Below are positions 51,221 to 58,803 of a stretch of 64,000 bases of DNA, one piece after another. This DNA comes from Variovorax sp. PBL-E5. GTDB lineage: Bacteria; Pseudomonadota; Gammaproteobacteria; Burkholderiales; Burkholderiaceae_C. The stretch is from NCBI RefSeq assembly GCF_901827185.1, contig NZ_LR594674.1, positions 7,038 to 71,037 of the forward strand, read 5' to 3'. Under the pieces are notes generated by a model that had not been told where the DNA came from, searched no databases, and was given only the letters and a program-made list of their open reading frames with translations. Made by a program: the position numbers and the translations under genes. Positions within the stretch are counted from its first letter, which is position 1; every line of letters starts with the position of its first letter.

Positions 51221-51826
51221 TCACTGGCCGTTGATGATGAGCTTTCGAGGCACGTAGCTGGCAGTGCTCCAAGGCCCTGCAGGCGCTGCCTGCGGGACCG
51301 CTGCAGGGGCCGGCTTCGATACCACTGGCGCGGTCTGAGCGACCGCTTGAACGGCTACCGGAGTCGAAGGGATTGCGCCGGGCTTTGTCACGTCGCGGGT
51401 GACGAACCGCGCATCGAGCCAGTCGGCCCACTTGACAGCCCTGCGCATCAAGTCGGCGCGATAGACCACGTTGAATTGGGGGGTGCGCGAGTGGTAGTTA
51501 GCCGCCCGCGTCCACAAGTCGCCCTTGTCCATGCGGATGTGTTGCCGCAGCCGCCAGGCCGCCAGGTCAAACGAGTAGCAGCCAGCCGCTGCCACGTCGT
51601 TTGCCGTAATGCCGTACTTCGCCAGGTCGCCCAGGTACAGGGTGTTGAACTGCATCGGGCCCACGTCATGCGTGCCGTTCGTGTTCTTCACCCACTGGCC
51701 CGGCTTGCCGCCTTCTTTCTCCGCGACCGCAAGAACGATGTTCGCCGGCACTTCGTATTTGACGGCGGCCGAAATCGAGCAGATGACGCGCTCTTGAAGC
51801 TGGGGCGGGAGATCGATGAAAGGCAT
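51221..51826 (-). CDS. trbN: TrbN lytic transglycosylase
   Basis: 201 aa with a SLT-type catalytic domain (IVLAVAEKEGGKPGQW containing the catalytic Glu, NTNGTHDVGPMQFN, CYSFDLAAWRLRQHI) and a Pro/Ala-rich C-terminal tail. It opens peptidoglycan for channel assembly. No clear signal peptide, as in RP4 TrbN. Confidence 0.93.
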   Translation of the reverse strand: MPFIDLPPQLQERVICSISAAVKYEVPANIVLAVAEKEGGKPGQWVKNTNGTHDVGPMQFNTLYLGDLAKYGITANDVAAAGCYSFDLAAWRLRQHIRMDKGDLWTRAANYHSRTPQFNVVYRADLMRRAVKWADWLDARFVTRDVTKPGAIPSTPVAVQAVAQTAPVVSKPAPAAVPQAAPAGPWSTASYVPRKLIINGQ

Positions 51827-51839
51827 GGTTCAGGCTCCC

Positions 51840-52433
51840 TTAGTTGCCACCGCCGCCCCAACTGGCGCGGCGGCGCTCTTCGTCTTCGGCCTTGATGCGG
51901 GCGTTGTATTCGGCCAGGGCGCGGTCATAGTCCCGCGCCTCGACCCAATACCCTCCCCGCTCAGGAATCCCCACATAGCGCGGCACCGTGCCCGAGAAGT
52001 CCGTGTAGGCGTGCGTCGTGTAGGCGGTGCAGTAGCTGGGCATCTGGTTGCTGACGTACACCATGCCATCGTCGGAACCCGTCCACGAACGCAGCACGGC
52101 ATTCAGCGAAGCGGCATCACACCGGCCGGCACCATTGGCCTGCGCATTGACCAGGGCCGACATTTGCGGCGTCTGATTGGCGACGGGGCAGAGGTTCAGG
52201 AAGTTGACGCGGCCCCGGATCGTGTCCGACAGCTTGCGGTACGAAATGCTGAAATAGCGGCGCAGCGAAGGCGTGCATTCGCTGGGCTGGGTGCCAGTGG
52301 CAAGGCACAAGATCGCTTCGCAGGCCAGGCGGGTATCGCCCGTGAGGATTTCCTGCGCGCTGGCAGTGGCTGGAATCGCACCGAAGGCGGCCACCGCAAG
52401 AGCGGCCGAGGCGATGAGGTTTTTGCGTTGCAT
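51840..52433 (-). CDS. trbM: TrbM conjugal transfer protein
   Basis: 197 aa with an N-terminal signal peptide (LIASAALAVAAFGAIPATASA) and four or more cysteines in the mature part (CEAILCLATG, CTPSLRRYF, CPVANQ). TrbM family, periplasmic; exact role unknown. Confidence 0.92.
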   Translation of the reverse strand: MQRKNLIASAALAVAAFGAIPATASAQEILTGDTRLACEAILCLATGTQPSECTPSLRRYFSISYRKLSDTIRGRVNFLNLCPVANQTPQMSALVNAQANGAGRCDAASLNAVLRSWTGSDDGMVYVSNQMPSYCTAYTTHAYTDFSGTVPRYVGIPERGGYWVEARDYDRALAEYNARIKAEDEERRRASWGGGGN

Positions 52434-52452
52434 GGTTGATGCTCCTTTGCAG

Positions 52453-54186
52453 TTACGAGGTTTTGGAATTGCGATTCATGAAGTCGGCCACTTCGGGCGC
52501 GACGGGGGTTTCTGCCTGGCCCTTGCCTGCAGACAGTTCGTTGTCGTTGAAGGCCGTGGCGGCCGTCGAGGCCTGCGCGGCGCTGCTGGGTGCCGGTGCG
52601 GGAGTGGACAGGTCTGCCGGCGCTGCCGCGTCCTGCGCCCTGATCGCGGCTGCGATCTTTCCGCCCGTGGTTTCGCTGATGCGATCAAGAGCCGACTCGC
52701 GCATGCTCGCGGCCTTGGCTTTCGCCACGTCCCAGGAGCCTTGCGCCAGGTTGCCCGCAGTGCCCGCAGCAATGGCCGCCGCACGGCCCAACATGCTGCC
52801 GGTGGAGCGTTGTTCGCCAGGTGCCAGGCCAGTGTCCTGCCCCCCTCCCTTGGCGTCAGAACCTGCGGCCTTGCCGCCTGCGTCGGCCTTCCCTTCGGCA
52901 CCAGGTGCCGCGCCACCGCCCGAGTCCTTGCCCTCGCCTGCCGGCGCGCTGCTCTTGCCGCCCGAGCTGCCGCCTTCGGAGGCACCACCACCGAAGCCAC
53001 CGCCCGAGCCACTGGAGCCACTTGAGCCGCCGCCCGAGCTGCTGCCGGTGTCCATGCCCGCGAAGACGCTGCCACCGCCAGAGCTGCCGCCGCCAGGGCC
53101 TGCAGCGGCCATAGCGACGCCGCCCATCGTGTCGCCCATGCCACCACCGCCGCCGCCCTCGCTGGATGCCGCAGACGCTTTGCTGTAGGCCGCCATGAGG
53201 GCTTGCGCGCCACCTGCCGCGCTGGCCGCGCCGGCTGCAATCGCAGCGCCGCCCGTGGCGATGGCCGCGCCGGCCACCGCCGCCGCACCCATCGCTGCGC
53301 CGGCACCAAAGCCACCGCCGAGGGCGTGCGTTCCGCCGCCCATCGCCAAGCCGCCAACCATCGCCGGCAGCTTGTTGACCAGGGCCAGCAGCACGACCGC
53401 GACGATCATCATCACGCCTAATTCCTTGAGGCTGATGCCGGCGCTCATGGCGTTGTAATACTGATCGACAAACGACTTGCCGATGCCGACGAGCAGAACC
53501 ATCGTGAAGAGCTGCGCGGCGATGTTCAGGACGGTCTTGTAATAGTTGATCGCCATGTCCGAAGTCCACCGCGATCCACCGAAGCCGAGAAAGAAAACGC
53601 CGGCATAGGCCAATATCCAGCCGCTCACCAGGAGCAGCAACATATTCACGCCGATCAACGCCAGGATGATGAGAATCGCCGCGCTGATGAGGATGCCGGC
53701 CGCGCTATCGACAGGCGACCACACCGAAGACTGATCGAGCACCTTAAAGAAAATGTCGAAACCAATATCAACGATCCCGGAGGGCGTCAGCGTCGAGCCG
53801 GTGCCGCTTGCACTGCCTGCGATGGTGCGCAGCGAACTCATGATGTCGGTGGCGAAATTCGGCCCGTTCGTGAGCAGCCACCAGAAGAAGCCGGTGAAGA
53901 TGGTGAAGCGGATGAACTCCGCATAGAACTCGCCAATATCGGCCTTGCGCAAGGCCATGAAGCCAAACGTCCACACCATCGAAATCACTGCGAGCGTCCA
54001 AAACAACCAGGTGGCCCGGGCCGTGATGAAGCCGGCCCAACCACTGGCGGCGGCCGAATAGCGGTTGAGGACGTTATCTAAGACGCCGGCATTGTCGATA
54101 GCCGCTTGCGCCTCAATGGAAAAGAACGCCAGCCACAGCAAAACAAACAGCAGGCCGGCGTTCTTGAATACGGCTGGCATTCTCAT
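52453..54186 (-). CDS. trbL: TrbL channel protein (VirB6-like)
   Basis: 577 aa, polytopic inner-membrane component. Signal-like N-terminus, five or more membrane helices up to about residue 290, then a long Gly/Ala/Ser-rich low-complexity region (about 290-480) and charged C-terminal part. ATG 54186 (MRMPAVFKNAG) is chosen by the hydrophobic start. An essential mating-pair-formation gene in RP4. Confidence 0.94.
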   Translation of the reverse strand: MRMPAVFKNAGLLFVLLWLAFFSIEAQAAIDNAGVLDNVLNRYSAAASGWAGFITARATWLFWTLAVISMVWTFGFMALRKADIGEFYAEFIRFTIFTGFFWWLLTNGPNFATDIMSSLRTIAGSASGTGSTLTPSGIVDIGFDIFFKVLDQSSVWSPVDSAAGILISAAILIILALIGVNMLLLLVSGWILAYAGVFFLGFGGSRWTSDMAINYYKTVLNIAAQLFTMVLLVGIGKSFVDQYYNAMSAGISLKELGVMMIVAVVLLALVNKLPAMVGGLAMGGGTHALGGGFGAGAAMGAAAVAGAAIATGGAAIAAGAASAAGGAQALMAAYSKASAASSEGGGGGGMGDTMGGVAMAAAGPGGGSSGGGSVFAGMDTGSSSGGGSSGSSGSGGGFGGGASEGGSSGGKSSAPAGEGKDSGGGAAPGAEGKADAGGKAAGSDAKGGGQDTGLAPGEQRSTGSMLGRAAAIAAGTAGNLAQGSWDVAKAKAASMRESALDRISETTGGKIAAAIRAQDAAAPADLSTPAPAPSSAAQASTAATAFNDNELSAGKGQAETPVAPEVADFMNRNSKTS

Positions 54187-54196
54187 AGTCACAACC

Positions 54197-54436
54197 TCAC
54201 CATTCTTTCTTTTCGCTGGGTTTGAAACCGCCACCACGGCGCAGGCACAGCGACGAAAACGCTTGCTGCGCGCCCTTGTCTTCGATCTTGGCAACGCTCG
54301 CGGGCTTGCAGTTCTCATCGTTGACTTCGGGCATGGCTTGCTTGGCCGGTTGTTCTGCAGGCTTTTCGCCGCAGCCGGCGACCAAGGCCGCCACGAGGGC
54401 GGCCAGGGCCAAGGTAAGAACCTTGTTGGTCTTCAT
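54197..54436 (-). CDS. trbK: TrbK entry-exclusion lipoprotein
   Basis: 79 aa with a lipoprotein signal (ALAALVAALVAGC, cleavage before Cys), ending in GGGFKPSEKKEW. Prevents DNA entry from cells with the same plasmid. ATG 54436 gives the TrbK length. Confidence 0.93.
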   Translation of the reverse strand: MKTNKVLTLALAALVAALVAGCGEKPAEQPAKQAMPEVNDENCKPASVAKIEDKGAQQAFSSLCLRRGGGFKPSEKKEW

Positions 54437-54446
54437 CGAGCAGCCC

Positions 54447-55220
54447 TTACCAAGTGCGCGCAGGGCTAGCGCGGTACTCGCCCTTGCGCAAGTTTTCGGC
54501 AGCAGCGGCCTCTTGCGCCTCTTTGTCTGCAATCACCTGGTTGCGCGTGGCGACCGCGTTCTGTTGCGCGATCAACAGGCCGCGAATCTGCAGGAGCTGG
54601 TTTGCCTGGTTGCTGGCGAGCTGGTTTGCAAAGCCGATGGCCTGCATCTGGCCGGTGGCTCCCTGCGCGGAAGATTGCAGGCGTTGCAATTGGCGCGCAT
54701 CGGATTCCATTGCGTCCTGCTGCTTGTCCAAGCCTTTGAACAGCGCATCGTTGGCCTTCTTCTGAGCTTCCGAATTCAGCTTGTTGGAAGCCTGTTTCAT
54801 GGCGTCGAATTCAGCCTTCGTGCAACCGATGTTGAAGCATGGGGACGAGCGGTAATAGGACACGTCCTGGAACTTCGACAGGTAGCCGTCGAGGCTGCCC
54901 GCCTGGTTCTTGTAGTAGTTCAACGTGTCGATGGCCCCGCGAAGCTGGTTCATCGTGGACGTGGCCTGATCCCAGATATACGCGGCCGGTGCGACCGTGT
55001 TCTGGATCATGTTTTCGTACTGCTGGAGCTGGGTGCGGTACTGCTCAATTTGCTTGAGCGTCTGCGCAACGTTCTCCACTGCCGACATGACGGTTTGCGT
55101 CAGGTTCGCACCGTCGATAACCGGGATGCCGGCCTGCGCCGGGGTCATCACGCCAGGGGCAGTAAGTGCAAAAACCAAAGCGACTTTAGCCGCTAAAACT
55201 TTCTTAGTGAGCATCTTCAT
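54447..55220 (-). CDS. trbJ: TrbJ (VirB5-like) conjugal transfer protein
   Basis: 257 aa with a signal peptide (VALVFALTAPGVMTPAQA) and long helical repeats in the mature part. Periplasmic/pilus-tip-associated VirB5 family. The first codons (KKVLAAK) coincide with a perfect KorB operator at 55185-55197. Confidence 0.94.
   Translation of the reverse strand: MKMLTKKVLAAKVALVFALTAPGVMTPAQAGIPVIDGANLTQTVMSAVENVAQTLKQIEQYRTQLQQYENMIQNTVAPAAYIWDQATSTMNQLRGAIDTLNYYKNQAGSLDGYLSKFQDVSYYRSSPCFNIGCTKAEFDAMKQASNKLNSEAQKKANDALFKGLDKQQDAMESDARQLQRLQSSAQGATGQMQAIGFANQLASNQANQLLQIRGLLIAQQNAVATRNQVIADKEAQEAAAAENLRKGEYRASPARTW
55185..55197. promoter_or_regulatory. KorB operator inside the trbJ start
   Basis: Plus strand TTTAGCCGCTAAA; on the coding strand it reads as part of codons VLAAK in the trbJ signal peptide. 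Confidence 0.85.
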
Positions 55221-55238
55221 TTCGCTTTCTCCTTTGGG

Positions 55239-56633
55239 TTAGTAGTCGAACGCCTGGTACGGCTTGGAAAACGTCATGTCCTTGGTGACGATGACGTTAA
55301 AACGGTAGCCCGGACGAATTTCGAGGGTCGGGGCAATGTTCATGTTTTTGGAAATCAACTGAGCGGTGACAAGGCCGAGCTGCTGGCCCAACGCTTCGCT
55401 AAGTGCGCCGCTGGCCGTCTGCCGATTGCCGTTGTTCTGCTGGTCCTGGTTCTGGCTCATGGTGATACCCGCCGTCACGCCAGACATGAGGAATGCCGAT
55501 GCGAACAGCCGGAAATAGTGGTTGTTCACCTGGTCATTGAAGCCCGCATAACCGGCGCTGTCCGCACCAGGCATCGAACCAATATCCATTGCCTTGCCGT
55601 CCGGGAAGACGATGCGTTGCCAGGCAATCAGCACGCGGGATTGGCCGTATGCCACATCACTGGAGTACCGACCCACAAGGCGCGAGCCTTGAGGAATCAG
55701 CTTCCATTTGCCGGTGGGCGTGTCGAACACGTCCTGGCTCACCTGGGCCATGATCTGACCGGGCAAATCGGAGTTGATGCCTGAAATCAGCGTGGCGGGC
55801 ACGACGAAACCGGCGCGCAGCTCATACGGCGAGCGTGGCGCTTCGGGCTTGGAATCGAGCTTCCAGCGGTCTTCCTGCCCGGAGTTGGCGAACTGCGAAT
55901 AGTCCTTGCTCCCCGGCGAGCTGGAGCCGGCCGTTTGCAGGAGCCTAGGAGCCGCCGAAACGCCTCCCCCGGACATACCCCCTACCCCACCGGCTTGAAG
56001 CTGCTGCATGCGCGCTCTGTAGGCCGCCGTGGGGTCGTCGCGGGTCTGCGCGTCGATTTGCTGGCGCACGGCCGCCAGTCGGGCTAACGCTTCCTCGCGG
56101 GTGGCCGGCGCTGCGCCATCCGTCAGGCCGCCAGGCGTCGATCCCGAGCTGCGCGGAGCGATGCCCCGCACGCCCGTCTTTGCCTTGATGGCCTCTTCGA
56201 GCTGCTGCATCTTCGCCATGCGGACGCGCTGCATTTCGTCGTTGTTGACACGGTCATCCAGGCTTGCGCTGGTCGGTGGCGTCGGCGGCGCGTCCAGGTT
56301 GTCCGGGCGGGCAACGTCGATGGCCTGGCCTTGCGGCTGCGAGAGGTCGGGCACCGTGGGCGGTGCTGGCCGCTCGGCCTGAATGATCCCGTCCTTCTGG
56401 TTGCCGGCAATCTCGTTGGCGAACATGCTGGTGTTGCCAGCCTTTTCGTCCTTCGCACCGGCCGGCCGGTTCTGCTGGGCTGCGCGATCCGCAGCCACCA
56501 ACACCATGACCAGCAGGAACACGCCCATCAGGCCGCCGATGATGTAGACCGGCAGATTGTTGACGCGGCGAACGCCGGTCTTCTTTGTCACTTCCCCAGG
56601 GGAAGCGTCAGGCGACATTTGGTCTTCGCTCAT
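55239..56633 (-). CDS. trbI: TrbI (VirB10-like) channel protein
   Basis: 464 aa. Short cytoplasmic N-tail, one membrane helix (LPVYIIGGLMGVFLLVMVLVA, about 31-51), Pro-rich periplasmic stretch, then the VirB10/TraB beta-barrel domain (GKWKLIPQGSRLVGRYSSDV, ALGQQLG, IRPGYRFNVIVTKDM). ATG 56633 (MSEDQM) fits RP4 length. Spans inner and outer membranes. Confidence 0.95.
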   Translation of the reverse strand: MSEDQMSPDASPGEVTKKTGVRRVNNLPVYIIGGLMGVFLLVMVLVAADRAAQQNRPAGAKDEKAGNTSMFANEIAGNQKDGIIQAERPAPPTVPDLSQPQGQAIDVARPDNLDAPPTPPTSASLDDRVNNDEMQRVRMAKMQQLEEAIKAKTGVRGIAPRSSGSTPGGLTDGAAPATREEALARLAAVRQQIDAQTRDDPTAAYRARMQQLQAGGVGGMSGGGVSAAPRLLQTAGSSSPGSKDYSQFANSGQEDRWKLDSKPEAPRSPYELRAGFVVPATLISGINSDLPGQIMAQVSQDVFDTPTGKWKLIPQGSRLVGRYSSDVAYGQSRVLIAWQRIVFPDGKAMDIGSMPGADSAGYAGFNDQVNNHYFRLFASAFLMSGVTAGITMSQNQDQQNNGNRQTASGALSEALGQQLGLVTAQLISKNMNIAPTLEIRPGYRFNVIVTKDMTFSKPYQAFDY

Positions 56634-56638
56634 GTGCG

Positions 56639-57106
56639 TTACTCCTTCCGAACCCACGCGCCGGCCGGGTACAGAGTGCCGTTCTGTGCAGCCGAGTAAG
56701 CGCGGGTCAATGACTGGTTGCCCACCAGCAGGGTCACGCGGTACAGGTTCGATTCAGCTTGATCGAGGATGTACCGCAGCGGTTTGCCAGCGGTCGCCGT
56801 GGCGTCCGTGGCCGCCGATGCGGCCGAGGCCGGCGCGGCTGGTTTGAACTCCAAGAGGGCGTAGCCCTTGGCGCGCAGCGACTCGACCAGCGAAGAGCCG
56901 AAGGCATCCGGCGTGGCGTGCTGCAGATCGAACCGCGTGCTTGCGGGCGGGTACACGGCAACGAGCTGCTTCGCGGCGTCATCAGCCATCGTTTGATTGA
57001 AGGCTGCAGGCGCGCTTTGCGTGAAGTTGCCGTAGGTGGATGGCGCAGTGGTGGCGCAGCCGGCCAGGCCGACCACGAGCAGCGCGAGGAAAGCGGTCTT
57101 GCGCAT
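56639..57106 (-). CDS. trbH: TrbH outer-membrane lipoprotein (VirB7-like role)
   Basis: 155 aa with lipobox LLVVGLAGC (Cys17). Periplasmic C-terminal domain. Sits between trbI and trbG, and is part of the core outer-membrane complex. Confidence 0.93.
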   Translation of the reverse strand: MRKTAFLALLVVGLAGCATTAPSTYGNFTQSAPAAFNQTMADDAAKQLVAVYPPASTRFDLQHATPDAFGSSLVESLRAKGYALLEFKPAAPASAASAATDATATAGKPLRYILDQAESNLYRVTLLVGNQSLTRAYSAAQNGTLYPAGAWVRKE

Positions 57107-57108
57107 GG

Positions 57109-58014
57109 TTATTTCCCCCTGGTGATGGTCACGCGGTCTTGGCTGCTGCCGACGCCGGCAATCAGCACGGCCTTGTCGAAAACCGTGTCCACGATGTAGC
57201 GGTCACCCTGCACGCGGTAATTGACCATCACGGTTTCTTCATCCGTGAAAACGCCGCCATCCTTGCGAACGACTAGGAGCGTCGGCGCTTCCGTCTGCTG
57301 CATCGTGCTGGGCATTTGGATGATGGTTTTGGTCCCATCGTTGTAGACGCGCACGGGCTTCCAGGCGGCCGATCCCGACACGTCATAGGCAAAGTTCAGA
57401 TCGCCCAGGTACTCGCCGGTTTGCGGGATCGTGCGCGACTGCTTTTCCTTCACTTCGCGGGTCTTGATGGCGTCCCACTTCGCCATTGCGTCTTCCGTGT
57501 AGGTGAACGCCACACGGGGCATGAACTCCGTGCGATGCGAGCGCAGCCGCAGGTGATACGTGCGCCGGTTCGTGGTGACGATCAGCGACGTTTCCAGGCC
57601 CACGTCCATCGGCTTGATGATGAGGTGCTGCACTTCGGCCGGGCCGCTGCCCGTGATGGCCGGCTCGACCGTCCACCGGGCGGTGTCGCCCAGGTGGATC
57701 GAGTTGACCTGTTCACCGGGCTGCAGCTCCACATCGCAGACCTGCAGCACTGCGCACACGATGCTGGGCTGCTGCGCACCGAACAGGAAGCGGATCGAGC
57801 CATCGGCGCCGGCCACCGGCTTGATGCCCGTCGCGCTGTTGTCGCGCCACTTCTGAGCGATGGCGACGGCCGCTTTTTCCTGCGGCGTCAGCGTCGGGTT
57901 GTCTTTGGAGAAATAGAGGTCGGCCAGGTTCTTGTCAGCCGGGCCGGCCGGCCCTGCAGCGAGTGCGAATGCGGGCGCAGCGCCCAGGACCAAAGCGAGA
58001 AGATACTTGTTCAT
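57109..58014 (-). CDS. trbG: TrbG (VirB9-like) channel protein
   Basis: 301 aa with a signal peptide (LALVLGAAPAFALAAG) and VirB9/CagX pattern (YHLRLRSHRTEFMPRVAFTY, VYNDGTKTIIQMP). Periplasmic/outer-membrane core subunit. trbH starts 2 bp after it. Confidence 0.95.
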   Translation of the reverse strand: MNKYLLALVLGAAPAFALAAGPAGPADKNLADLYFSKDNPTLTPQEKAAVAIAQKWRDNSATGIKPVAGADGSIRFLFGAQQPSIVCAVLQVCDVELQPGEQVNSIHLGDTARWTVEPAITGSGPAEVQHLIIKPMDVGLETSLIVTTNRRTYHLRLRSHRTEFMPRVAFTYTEDAMAKWDAIKTREVKEKQSRTIPQTGEYLGDLNFAYDVSGSAAWKPVRVYNDGTKTIIQMPSTMQQTEAPTLLVVRKDGGVFTDEETVMVNYRVQGDRYIVDTVFDKAVLIAGVGSSQDRVTITRGK

Positions 58015-58026
58015 GAGTGTTGCCCC

Positions 58027-58803
58027 TTAAAGCTGTTTCGACCAAGAGAAGTCACGGACGTAGATGCCAAGCGGGTTGTTGCGCACTTGCTCTTCCGTGG
58101 TGTTTGGAGTGGTGGCGACGGTGTAGACCGTGACTAAGGCCCGCATGCGGACCGGCAGGCCCTTCACGACGCCCTGCCGGTCGCGTGTCGTCTCCATCCA
58201 GTCCACTTGCCAGGTGTCGGGCGTCTGCGGGATCACCGAGAGAATTTCGGTGCTGACCGTTTCTTTCGCGGCGCGCTTGAACGGGCTGCTGTCCTCGCTG
58301 CCGTTCAACCATTCATTGGTCTTGGCCGTGGCCGGATCGTTGGCCGAAAGCATCGAGTAGAGCCGGAACACGGCCTTGCGCTGCAAGGCCACGTCAGGCG
58401 TCACCAAGCGGGCATCGCTGACGAACGAGGCCACCGAGGCGTGCACCACGCGCTGATCGACTGCAGCGGCCCGCTGTGCCGGCGCGACGGCCACCGCCTG
58501 GCCGAGCTTGTCTACCTCGACCACGTAGGGCACGAACTTCGATTGACTGCCAATGTGGATCAACCCGCCCACGGCGGCCAGGACGATCAACAACGACAGA
58601 ATGCCGACAACCTGCCAGGTCTGGCGCGACGAGACGACCGCGCCAACGTGTTCATTCCAGGTGCGGCGTGCCGCCAGGTACGGGTTTTCGACCTCGCCCC
58701 TGCGTCGGCCACCTTCCATCACCGAATCCGGTGCGCGCCGGGGATCAGCCGGCTGTGCGGGCTTCTTGAAAATCAAGCCCTTGATCGTGTCTGCAAAGCT
58801 CAT
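58027..58803 (-). CDS. trbF: TrbF (VirB8-like) channel protein
   Basis: 258 aa. One membrane helix near residues 65-85 (VVGILSLLIVLAAVGGLIHIG) and a VirB8 periplasmic domain (FVPYVVEVDKLGQAVAVAP, NPLGIYVRDFSWSKQL). It overlaps trbE by ATGA. Confidence 0.95.
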   Translation of the reverse strand: MSFADTIKGLIFKKPAQPADPRRAPDSVMEGGRRRGEVENPYLAARRTWNEHVGAVVSSRQTWQVVGILSLLIVLAAVGGLIHIGSQSKFVPYVVEVDKLGQAVAVAPAQRAAAVDQRVVHASVASFVSDARLVTPDVALQRKAVFRLYSMLSANDPATAKTNEWLNGSEDSSPFKRAAKETVSTEILSVIPQTPDTWQVDWMETTRDRQGVVKGLPVRMRALVTVYTVATTPNTTEEQVRNNPLGIYVRDFSWSKQL

